DNA from: Lotus japonicus
Taxonomy: Eukaryota > Streptophyta > Magnoliopsida > Fabales > Fabaceae
NCBI RefSeq assembly: GCF_012489685.1
Contig: NC_080041.1
Coordinates: 20,399,802 to 20,463,801, forward strand
Length of the DNA stretch: 64,000 nt
Reading direction: 5' to 3'
Shown here: in pieces, positions 45,752 through 56,743 of the stretch
Layout: every line of letters begins with the position of its first letter
Numbering within the stretch: the stretch's first letter is position 1
Made by a program: the position numbers and the translations under genes
The notes under the pieces: model-generated
Database searches by the model: none
What the model was told of the DNA's origin: nothing
What the model saw: only the letters and a program-made list of their open reading frames with translations

Positions 45752-46134
45752 AAAAAAAAAAATGAAAATAGTTCAAGTTCGTGTGATGCATCCCTTAAGA
45801 AACAAAACAGATCGTCATAATGGTACTGACAAAGGAATTAGGTTTATCATAGTGAAGAACAGAAACAAAGTTCATCAAAATTTCACTACAACTCAAATGC
45901 TAAATTTGCTGGAATTTATGAAGACAATTGGATCTTCATTCTGTTAAGGTGAAGACAACGATCTGGGAGCGCTACTTCACCATTAAATCTTCTTCAAATA
46001 GCTGCTCGATAAAAAATTCTGGTTGGACCAAATATTGCAGCTATATATCTGTCAGTAGTGCCTACATCGGTGAACAACATATATTTTATAAATTAAGAAA
46101 TAACTAAATAGTAAATTTGAAAACACTAATTTGG

Positions 46135-46680
46135 CTATGAAACATTGTACACGCAACATAACTGGGTGCGTCTTTACTTTCCCAAGCGGAATCAAAACCA
46201 CTGCTCCGTGTGCACGAGAAGTGGAGACGAAATCAATGTATTCGTCTACAAAGTTCCTTATCAAAGCACATTTTATTTTGGCTCTACAAAATCAAATAAT
46301 GAAATACATTAGACTTTTCGGTCTAAAAAAAAGGATTGAAATTATTTTCACATCAAGGCCAATACGGTTACCCTGCTGCAGAAAACTCAAATTGAACAAT
46401 CTTCTCGACATTTCCGTGAACATTGTATTCTTGAACTCTTCCAACTTTAGTTAAAACTCCAATTACATCTATAATTTTTAAAAATCAGAAAATATAGAAT
46501 AAATGTAAACATAAAAGAAAAAAAGAATTAACAAAGTCTCACCGATTAAACAGTTGTAGCCGACATCTAGGTTTAGGACATCGAGTAATCGGATAAAAGA
46601 GTAGGGTGAGCGACTTATGGGAAAATCATTAATTTGATGGAACCAAGCATCATCCCGGAAGTTGAGTTAAATTCCATAAA
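46135..46680 (-). pseudogene. second RPA1-like gene fragment
   Basis: Three adjoining exons read on the minus strand. The first (ending 46543, donor TCG|GTGAG) encodes FRDDAWFHQINDFPIS and FIRLLDVLNLDVGYNCLI. The next (from 46468 after ATAG) encodes VIGVLTKVGRVQEYN and IVQFEF; the junction restores D-V-I-G. The third (about 46285-46135) encodes IRNFVDEYIDF, AVVLIPLGKVKTHPVML. These match the end of OB fold 1 and OB fold 2 of plant RPA1-like proteins. The N-terminal exon is missing and replaced by AT-rich tandem repeats. Downstream sequence to 45765 has only weak coding traces before the LINE. It is not a copy of the 33191-36403 gene; the two differ strongly. Confidence 0.75.
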
Positions 46681-47860
46681 GCATTTAATGTCTTTTATGA
46701 TTTTATATAAGGAAATTAATACAATTAAGTAATTTATATACGGAAATTGAAGGAAATTAATAATTAATTTTGAAAATTAATTTCCTTACATAAAAATTAA
46801 CTACCGAATTTAAAAAATTTTTAAATATTTTTAACCTTTTTTTTATAATTTAAAATTTGAATTCTTTTACAACCAAGGAAAAGGAGATTCATGTCATTAA
46901 TTTTTTTATATAAGGAAATCGATTATTTAATCCGGAATTAATTATTTAAATGTTTTTTTTCCAGTTTGAAAATGTAAATTATTTTAAAAGAAAGAAAACA
47001 TGTTTCACGTAATTAAATGTTTTATATAAGCAAATAGAAGGAATTAATCAATTAATTTTGAATAATATTTTCCTTGAATAAATAGTCAATACATTAAAAT
47101 TTATTTAATTATTTTGAATTTACTTATTTAAAAAAAAACGAAAATAGCATTTATTTCATAAAACATTTAATGTCTTTTATGATGTTAAATTAGGAAATTA
47201 ATACAATTAAGTAGTTTATATAAGGAAATAAATAATTAATTTCGAAAATAATTCCTTAAATAAATACTCAATGCATTAAAATTTATTTAATTATTTTAAA
47301 TTTCCTTATTAAAAAAAAAACGAAAATAGCATTTATTCCATAAAACATTTAATGTCTTTTATGATTTTAAATAAAGAAATTAATATAATTAAATGGTTTA
47401 TATAAGATAATTGAAGGAAATAAATAATTAATTTTGAAAATATTTGTCTTAAATAAATAGTCAATGCATTAAAATTTATTTAATTATTTTAAATTTCCTT
47501 ATTAAAAAAACAAAAATAACATTTATTCCATAAAACATTTAATGTTTTTTATGATTTTAAATAAGGAAATTAATATGATTAAGTGGTTTATATAAGGAAA
47601 TTGAATAAAATAAATAAATAATTTTGAAAATATTTTCCTTAAATAAATAGTCAATGCATTAAAATTTATTTAATTATTTTAAATTTCCTTGTTTAAGAAA
47701 TACGAAAATAGCTTTTATTCCATAAGACATTTAATGTTTTTTATGATTTTAAATAAGGAAATTAATATAAGTAAGTGGTTTATATAAGGAAATAAATAAT
47801 TAATTTCGAAAATATTTTTCCTTATATAAAACTTGGCTACCGAATTTAAAAAGTAATTAA
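46670..47860. repeat. tandem repeat array, about 183-192-bp units
   Basis: The marker TTCCATAAAACATTTAATGT recurs at about 46672 (variant), 47154, 47337, 47526 and 47718, giving periods of 183, 189 and 192 bp for the last four. Each unit also has TAAGGAAATTAATA, GTGGTTTATATAAG and AAATAGTCAATGCATTAAAA. The units differ at many sites. No coding sequence is present. Confidence 0.85.
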
Positions 47861-49645
47861 TTTTTTTTACCTTTTTTATCATTTTAAAATTTGAAATTAT
47901 TTTTAAACCAAGAAAAATGGGATTCTCGTAATTAATTGTTTAAACGTTTTTTTTTCATCTTAAAAATGGAACTTATTTGAAAAGGGATTTTTTAAACAAA
48001 ATCGTATAAAGCAATAATTTGACATGAATGATATTGATATTAGACTAACTTTAATTGGCTATTAAAAACAATTTTTATTTTTAAAAATGTATGGTAAAAA
48101 AGTGTTTTTGGTATTTGACTAAAGTTGTTTTTTATATATAATCTTGTTTGGATCTTGACCGTAAAAGGATGACAAAGAAAAGAAGCATCATTTGACATAT
48201 ATGAGTATCTTATTATTATAAATCGCCGGTGAATGCAAAATTATCAAATATATCAAGCTTGATTCAGCCCACAAGACAAAGTGATGAAGTCAAGGAAAAA
48301 ATTGTACGTGTAAAACAAAGGAAAAACAAAGTAGATCATGAGAACAATTCTAGAATGAAAAAAATAACAATTAATCTTGGATTTTATTTGATAAATAAAT
48401 TAAATCATGAAAACAATCCTCTCATGTAGATTGAGAAAAACAAAACAACAACTGATTAAATTTTGGAATGAATAACAACTAACTAAATATTTCCATACAC
48501 CACCTTAACTTCAATAATTCTATTTTCTATTCTTTCAAACCTAAAACAAACTATGTCACCGCCTCTAATTTCCATTAATTTGCAGAACACTCACGGGATC
48601 AATAATAATAATGTACCCTTGATCCATATTCGTGAAATTGTTATTTTCAGCGTCTATAGGTCTAATGACACCATAATCCTGTAAAAAAAATTGTTGAAAG
48701 GGAATGAGGATAATAACATATTGGGGTTAGTAAAACATGAATTTTGAAGGAATGAGATTATATTACCATAACACACATCAAAGACATGAAAAATTGATTT
48801 CAAATGAGAAAAAGTACATACCTTGTATAATCATGAAGAACCACAAAATGAGATCTTGAAGCCATGTAGAAAGACTCAAAAAATACAAAACGCAGGAGAT
48901 GATTGAAGAAGCAGTGTAGGTTAAGGAGAAATCCAAATAATGGAGAGATGAATGAAGAATAAGAGTCTTATATAGGATTTTAAATAGAGAGGAGTGTAGG
49001 TTAAGGAGAAGGGTGTACATTAAGAGGAAAGGATGAATGATTGTCATGTAAGATTTTTAATGAAATTAGCCAATCATGAGATCTCACATATGCGATGATT
49101 GGACCTAGAAAAACCCCTGAATGTATATATTATGGATAATATTATAGTAATGTAAATGATATAAGTAAAACTCATTTATCATACTAACACACTACGTATA
49201 ATCACTCCTAATTATAATTTTACATATATATATATATTATGAGTTATGTTAGTTTAATATTATTATTAATTATATATTAGAAATATAAACCACATAATTG
49301 AAACAGTAGTAACCACATCTAACACACTTTTATGATAATTTTTTATCGTTACAAAATTGTAAGTAAAAAAAAAAATCACTTTACAAGAGTTAAAAAATCA
49401 CTACAAAAATGAGCGTCAGATGTAATTGTTTTGTGTCTAGCTAGGTATGACTACTCATTCATTTTCTCCTTAGTTTGACTTAGCTTTCGGATTTAATGTT
49501 CGTCAACATCTATCTATATCTATACTAGATACAAAGCACAAGTGCAAGCACAAGTCCTTAAGGACGACAAAAATCCTAGGTGTCATCTTCTCAGAACCTC
49601 TCCACGCGTCAGTTTATTGGAACGTTTCAATTTCAAACCCTTTCA
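47861..49645. other. AT-rich spacer with a LINE-tail relic
   Basis: A segment at about 48385-48440 (AACAATCCTCTCATGTAGA) matches the 3' UTR of the LINE at 39079-45760 (its copy near 39133) and is probably an old tail of the same family. A minus-strand TATA-like site near 48975 and a short ATG frame near 48865 were seen but no credible gene results. The rest shows nothing. Confidence 0.45.
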
Positions 49646-50023
49646 GAGCATCTCCAATGGGGGTTGCTTAAATCCAGTTGGCAACTTAAGCAACGTTGCT
49701 TATTTTGGAGCACCACTGGAGCAACATGACGTGGCAGTTGGGTTGCTTAAATTTAAGCAATGGTTGCTTAAGGTTGCTTATTTTCTCTCTCCTTACTTTT
49801 TGACTAAAAAATCATATTTTCTCTTTCATTCATGTGCTTGTATAGTGTCATTACCTTGAAATAATATAAATATAAGAGGTATAATGGGACCCAACTAAAA
49901 GTAAACTAAGCAACCGTGGTTGGAGTGAATTCTGCTTGAGTTGCTTAAATCCTATGTGTCAGTCTGGACCCACCGAAATAGTTTTTAAGCAACCCAACTA
50001 GCAACTATGCATTGGAGATGCTC
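49646..50023. mobile_element. MITE with GAGCATCTCCAATG termini
   Basis: The left end GAGCATCTCCAATG and the right end CATTGGAGATGCTC are perfect inverted repeats enclosing 378 bp with many TTGCTTAA/TTAAGCAA blocks. TCA on the left and TTA on the right suggest an imperfect 3-bp target duplication, consistent with PIF/Harbinger-type elements. Non-coding. Confidence 0.8.
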
Positions 50024-50100
50024 TTAGTCTTCAGTTTAGCAGAACAAGTTAATCTTGGATTTCCCCACTGCGTTGCCCACAGAATTGCTCACTGTCAATT

Positions 50101-53100
50101 ATGGGTCTCGCTGATACATATGTTGGGGAAGGACTTGAATTTCAAATATATTGGTTGTACCCCATTTTTTCCGACGGTGTTTCACTTCAAAACGCGCTTA
50201 GCTTCAGTCACAAATCGAGTCATTTGATAGATATGGATGCTATTTTTCATGACGTTTTCCCCGCAGAACTCACCGTCAACGGCGACATGTACGGTTGCAG
50301 CTTCAACCACCCCACCATCGACATCCACCACAATAACAACATCAACGGCTTAGATTCCATCATCCGCGCCGCTGATTGCTTCGACACCAACCAGCTCCAA
50401 CCGGAAAGCCCCTTCAGTGAGCGGCGTTTCACTACAAAGACGCGCTTCAGTCCCTTTTCTCCGGTTCGAACTCGCCGCCATTCAAACTTCTTTTACTCTT
50501 CCTGTTCCGGAAACGAACCCTCTTCTATGTTCTGTTCTCGACTTCGGCATTCACCTCACCTTACTTCTCGGCTAACGGTGGAGCCAGATCATAAACGGTG
50601 CTTCCAAAAAATCCATCGGTAAGATCTTCTCCTCCTCCTCCTCCCTTTGTTTTCATAGATCAGAACAATAGAGAGAGAGTCGGAATGGCCTGTGCAAACA
50701 TGTTTCTTTAATTGATCCTGATTTTTTATGAACTGTTATTGTTTCACGAATTTGATAAATTATGAGGGTTTTGTATGTCTTATTTGGTATTGATATTGTT
50801 CATTCTTTTCACCAGATACCTTAACTGTGTTACTTTGGAGTTGGAGGTTTGCAAGTTTTATCTGTATCAGATTTGAGTTTATTCCTCCTATCTTTTGCAC
50901 ATTTATCTTTGGTCATTTACTTCTTTCAACCCTGTTTGTTCTTATTTTTCAGAGATCAGAACGAGAGAGAAATAAGGGCTTGAAGATGGAAGATGGTGAA
51001 TTGTGAAACCTTCCCATGAATTGTATTGTCCTCTTTGTTGTTGAACAATCCATTTTTCTCAACCTTTTTGATTTCTTTCGTTCTAACTTTGCAAGCCTTT
51101 TCCATATGATAGAGATGCACATATTGAAAGCATTGTAATATAACATTGCAGATCGATAAACTCTTACCTGTCAATGAAGGAATCATGAGTGTTAATGATG
51201 CTAATGCTACTCGAGTTGCCATTTTCAGAGACAGGGAAAAAAATCGAAGTGATCCAGATTATGACCATAGCTATGGAAGGTGAGTTCTATCACTGTACCA
51301 TGAATTGAATGCTACCTATGTCATTCACAGAGCTTTATCATTTAATTTGTAAGCCTTTTTATTCTCTTATGACTATGAATGAGAATCGTGACATATAATT
51401 GTTGACGATTGTTATCTTAAACCTTCCCATGAACTCCAATGTCCTCTTTGTTATTGAACAATGCATTTTTCTCTTTTTTGTTTTGTTTTGTTCTCAACTT
51501 GCTAATTTCTTTGTTCTCATTTTTGTAGGGTTTTTCCAAAGGATATGGGCAGATTGAAAGCAATGTAATAGAACATTGTAGATCAATGAACTGTGATAAG
51601 GAGGGATCTCGAACATGGCACTATGGACTCCATCAGATATGGTCAGTTCATGCATTCTGAAACTGAACTTTTGTTGAAATTAGGGGTTTGTATTATGATT
51701 TCCTGCCCTAACACAAGTTGTTTGGATTTTCAATCTTACGCATAGTTTTATTTAATCTGCTAAATTCAGATCTGCTAAATTATTTTGTTGCAACTCCTAA
51801 CTATAGTTAGCTTTGTCTAATGCTAATCATCTTGCATATGCTTGGGCAGCCTGAAGATCAATATATTTCAAGACTGAGCGATCATCAATGGTATGTTTTA
51901 TTTCAAAGTCATTCAAAGATGAGTATATTTTGTTGTTGTATGGGTCTTCATTAATAAGTATAATTGCAGTGTTCTTCATTACTTTATATTTTTCTTTCTG
52001 CTACTTTACTTTTGCTCCTCTTATGCTTCATCTTTGTTGATTTGGGTTTTGATAAACTGTAATGTTCATTTCAATTATTTTATCTTAATTCAAAGATTTT
52101 GGTTTGCCTTTTTGGAGGAGAGTATGTGTCATCGAATTGAAGTATATTTTTGTTGTTGTTGTTACCAATATCTTATAGCCTTTAATCTAGAAGGTTGCTC
52201 ATTTTAGCTTTCCTAAACAGGGATGGAAGGATATCATAGTTAACCAAGATCAGACTAAAGAGAACCAATCAGGTATGGAAATATCTCTTCCAATTTGTGA
52301 GTAGGATCTGATGCAAATCATTCTGGGTTGGGGTTTGGCTTCTCAAGGATCTGATGTAATTTAAAGTGGAGGCTCTATTTGTTGTTAGCTTTCTTTTTTT
52401 CTTTTTCTTCTTTGTAATACCCTAAGGTCCTCTATGAAAAGAACTAAATAATCTCAATTAAGTGCTCTTTGATTTGCATCCAAAAGGGTAAATAGACTAT
52501 ATGACATTTACGGTACTGTAGGAAAAGATGCATATAGGTTCAGTATAAGGTCTGTTCATGTAACCCTATTGCAAAATATGAGGGTTTTGTACGTATTATT
52601 TGGGACTAATGTTGTTAATGCTTTACACCAGAGACCTTCACTCTATTACGTGGAGGCTTTACACTAGATTTGAGTTGCAAATTCATTTAAAATATGGATC
52701 ATCAGTTTCTGTTCTTTTTTTTTTTAATCTTATTGTTAACTACCCACTGAAATTGGCTATTATGTGCAGGTATTCTGGATGTTCAATATCCAGGTTCTTA
52801 TGAAAATCATGAAAGAGTATGTCTGATGCTTGCAATGTAGATCACACTGCAGTTCAACATGGTATTAATCACTTCACAACTCTTCTTGCTTACTTTGGGT
52901 TTGTTTTACTTCAGGTTTGTTTGATGTAATTGGAATGTATGTTTTTGACAATTGAGTAATTGAGGTTACTATTTGATTATGCAGGTATGGGAATTTCACT
53001 GTGGTAGAGAGGGGATGGCAGGATCTCATTGTCCACAGGAATAACATTTCAACTATGGTTGCATGCAGGTGAGGATGGCCATCGCTACATATACCTACTA

Positions 53101-53400
53101 TATTAGAAGCTTCCATATGTATATACAAGGTGTGGTTAATTGGAGGTGTTAAGAACTCAGAGACCAACTTGATTTGTGTTTTCAAGATAAGAAATGGTGT
53201 ATGACTGATTGTCCATTTCTCTGCCCTCTTAATTTTATCCATTTTTATATAAATTTGTTCCCTTGCGTTTCTTTTGTCTAAAACTCATTTTAGTTTGAAC
53301 TTTTTTCAGGTGATGTGGAGATTGGCCAAAGAGGAGGAAACAATACATGCTTTAGGTATGTTTGAAAGTTCCTTTCATCTTTGCTATCGCCATCAACTTA
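50101..53400 (+). pseudogene. exon-bearing region of unknown, probably degenerate gene
   Basis: A 173-residue frame (50101-50622) starts MGLADTYVGEGLEFQIYW. It is less AT-rich than its flanks but matches no family I know. Downstream, short exon-like pieces with splice sites can be seen. They include one with NANATRVAIFRDREKN-like reading (about 51180-51280, donor AAG|GTGAGT), one with GWKDIIVNQDQTKENQS (about 52220-52272) and one with VVERGWQDLIVHRNNIS (about 52985-53067, donor CAG|GTGAGG). The repeated GW.D.IV block is faintly like the end of a plant B3 DNA-binding domain. Stops interrupt any joined frame. A captured or decayed gene is most likely. Confidence 0.3.
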
Positions 53401-56400
53401 TTTACTCTGGCTTAAATTTTGCATGTGGCAGTCACGATGATGGCCATATATCTCATCTGAACTCATTAAAATGAAAATGTTCAAGCTTAACTCAATACAT
53501 TTTATAATTTTGTTTGATGTTTAAGCTTACAATTATGTGAATGATAAGGTCATATGTTAAATCTACCTTCTTTGCCACATGTATAAAACATAGCATGTAT
53601 TTTAGTTGTCTTATAGGCATTAAATCAAATTATCAACGACAATAAGTGCATTATAGACTAGGTATCTTGATGCAACAATTTTCTACAGGCTATTTTGTCA
53701 TAGAAACATCCTTACCTTTCAAAAGTTATTATGGTGCATGAGACTATTTGATATCGTGTCATATTACTGGCAGCATAACATCTTAAAGTGTATGTGAGAC
53801 CATTTTAAGCTTCCACTTCCCCGCCAATTTGACCTTTTCATTTATTTCTGAAATAAATTGAGCAATATGATGCTCTTCATGGCTTCTTATTATGGGGTTG
53901 GTATTATTTGGTTTACATGCTTTTTTCTAGAAAGTTTTGAATTTAAAGTTCATTCTACAGGATAACAGGTTAACATATGTGATTAGATATAGAAGACTCT
54001 ACCGCTGAATCTACATATTGCGACTAAGTTGAATTGCTACCAATCCAATGTCTATGCAGAGGAGTTCCGACCTACCAGAAAGCAACTCACCATTTATAAG
54101 TGTTTTTGTTTGATTTTAGCCCTTAAAGGTAAAATATAGTGTGACAAAATAAAGCAAGCCTTGGCAGCAAAGAACCTTACCTTACTGACCAACCCAAACC
54201 CATTAAATGTGTTTCCACTTCATCATTATCTTGCTCATTGACAACTATCTGCACACATTAATGGTGCTACTGTCATGTGTGAATCTAGCACGCTGTAGGA
54301 CTGCACTTACATGCGTGAAAGTGGCAGATGACACTCTTGCTTAGGATTTTGTCAACCCTCCAATACATGATTTCCGTACCTTTACAAACGTGTTTTCTCC
54401 ACCAACCATACAACAAGCATTTACTCCTTTATTCTTTTGCACATAGCAGGTGATGTTATTCAATGCTTTGTCTGAGTTTATGTTTTTTTTGAGTTGTCTC
54501 AATTTCCCAGTGTGTGTTTCTGCCTTCTTGCTCACATCAGTTGTGTGTTTGGTTCTTAAATTGTGGGGAATCTATACTCCGCCTCCACCCGTTATCACAT
54601 TGTATTACTCCATCACAAATTCTGTTTTGGTTTTGGTTTTGTTCTTTAGTTGCTTACTTGCTTTATAATGGTTTGTGTTTTGTTTTGGTTTGGTTTTCTG
54701 AACTCCTTGCTCTGGTTGATCTTTTCAATTTTCAACATGCCTAAATTATTTTGCACATGCCAAAGTTGCAAACAAAAAGACTATGATTCAGCTAAGAGCA
54801 TAGGGGTGCATGCACTATTGTTGAACAAATTCAAGATGCTTATGAGTGGACGAAATCAGGGCAGTTGTTTTTACCAATTTGTGGGCAGAACAAGCATTTT
54901 TAGTTGTTTGATCTTATCTGGGCAATTTTTTCTTTCTTAGAAGTATAGATTGAGTAAAACTTATGGCTTTTTCTTTTTGGATTTTTCTTATCCTTTTCGT
55001 TTGAATGTTATTTCAGGGTGCCTAAACGTTTGTTACTTTTTTTCTTTACCGGAAATGACATATGTGAGCAAATTAAATTGGAGTGGGTGAAGATATAGAT
55101 AACAAGTTTTCTAAACTTCAATAAAAAACCATGATAGAGCAGTCACTTAAACAATGGTTTTTGGCGATAGTTAAAGAGTTTTGGTTCAAGTATGATGTTA
55201 ATGAGTTGGTTTGCAAAATCCATGTAGGATTTAATAGTACATTTCAATTTAAGGGAATAATAGAATGAATTAAATGATCTACACATATGCACATTTCAAG
55301 GAAAGTCAGCACGACGTAGGCACCAATGACACATGATAAAAAAAACTCATGGCAGGAGCATTTTACATGAAAATAGATTTTCATGTTCATGTAAAAATTA
55401 ATAGAAAAATAAATTTTAATATAATTTCAGTATTTTTTTAATGATTCTAATTTTTTTATATAAAAGTATGATAAATTGATAGTGAAAGTATTCAACATGC
55501 CACAAGCACATCACATGTGCTTAGAAACACATGTGTCGAGTTTTCCGATGTAACAAAAAAAGAAACACATGTGTCGAGCATGTGATTGCATTTATGTAAA
55601 TTAATATAATTTTAATTGAAACTTTTTTTTAAAGATAATTGAAACTCATCTCGAGAGATATCGTTTTCTGGTCAAAATGACTAGAAAATATTAATATGCA
55701 TGGTTTATATGAATGTATGATTAAATTATGGGTAAAGAACTGCCCACAGGACATGGTTTATATGGATATATGATTAAATTATGGAGTACCATTTCATATG
55801 AAAATACTTCAATGTTAAAACTAACAGGAAAATATATATAAATAATATGCATATGTATAAGAGTATTATCATTTGATAGTTAAAATATACCATACTTGGA
55901 TAAATTAAAGAAGAAACTAATAGATAAAATATTTGATGGGGAGGAACATCTTACATGAAAATACTTTCACGTTAAAACTAATAGAAACACAATTTTATTA
56001 TAGTTGTTTCCAGTCATATTAATTTAGCATTGTAACAAAAAGCATTGAATATGATTGGTTTTTTTCTTAAACAAAGTGCAAATAATTATTTGACTATGTT
56101 AATAGTTTCCAAACCAAACAATGATATATTATATATTATAACTATATTAATTAATCTTATAAAAGAATTTTTTGAATTTAGTTAATAACATTTTAATTAT
56201 CATGTGGGGGTTGATTAGTTGAAGGGATATGGGGGAAAACAAGATCTTAATTTTGGTAAATCTTTTTAGTTTAATACACATTTGTAAATTATGAATAGAA
56301 GTTGAATGCGAATATATGTATATTGACATGGATAAGAGGATTGTTGAAATATAGCTTGAGTTCCAAAAGAAGTAAAGAAGATATCTTATATATTATGTAT

Positions 56401-56538
56401 TAAAATTTAAAAGTGTGTGTATTGTTAGTGTGAACGAATTTTATAGGTTATCTATTGAATTTCACCACAACATAAAATATGTTTGTCTTAATTAAAATTT
56501 TAAAACGAAAGTGATTGTTCTTTCTACATGGTATAATG
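53401..56538. other. intergenic, no gene supported
   Basis: About 3 kb with T-rich and AT-rich sequence. A near-duplicate of about 45 bp (ATGGTTTATATG..TATATGATTAAATTATGG) occurs at 55700 and 55753. Open frames at 54450-54940 are T-rich and show no domain. Confidence 0.55.
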
Positions 56539-56555
56539 TAATTGTTTGCCAGTGT

Positions 56556-56692
56556 TTTTTTTTAATAGACAAATGTTAGTAGTTAGTTGTTAGTAATTAC
56601 AAATGCTCACCCTCAAGGTTCGAACTCTAGACCTCCATCTCAAACACATATTTATACCCTTATCTCAACTAAGTGAGCTATCCCATCCACTA
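56556..56692 (-). mobile_element. tRNA-derived SINE with 17-bp target duplication
   Basis: On the minus strand the element has box-A-like GATAGCTCACTTAG, box B GAGTTCGAACC and ends in an A-run. It is flanked by TAATTGTTTGCCAGTGT (56539-56555) and TAATTGTTTGTTAGTGT (56693-56709), a 17-bp direct repeat with two mismatches. These are the pol III promoter elements and target duplication of a SINE. Confidence 0.85.
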
Positions 56693-56743
56693 TAATTGTT
56701 TGTTAGTGTAGAATTTTTTTTTTGAAAGTAAACTGCAATTCTA

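Larger units (their letters stand above)
39079..45760 (-). mobile_element. near full-length L1-type LINE (RRM-type ORF1)
   Basis: A T-run at 39079-39087 is the poly(A) tail of a minus-strand LINE. From the other end it carries ORF1 (45751-43706), ORF2 (43706-39564, broken) and a 3' UTR of about 470 bp ending ...CATTTTGTTCTC then A's. The 5' end is close to the ORF1 ATG, so the 5' UTR is short or lost. A clean target duplication was not found. It interrupts Helitron-like DNA: AT-rich repeats and RPA-like sequence lie on either side. Confidence 0.88.

Noticed and set aside
39060..45775. Target duplication of the RRM-type LINE
   Set aside because: Both flanks are A/T-rich and share only TCATTTTT-like bases that do not abut the ends.
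48553..48990. Two-exon small gene on the minus strand (TATA near 48975, ATG at 48865)
   Set aside because: The canonical donor gives a stop soon after the junction. Only a weak GTAC donor keeps the frame open, and no family is recognised.
54450..54940. Hydrophobic plus-strand frames
   Set aside because: T-rich sequence gives Phe/Leu-rich frames by chance, with overlapping frames equally long.
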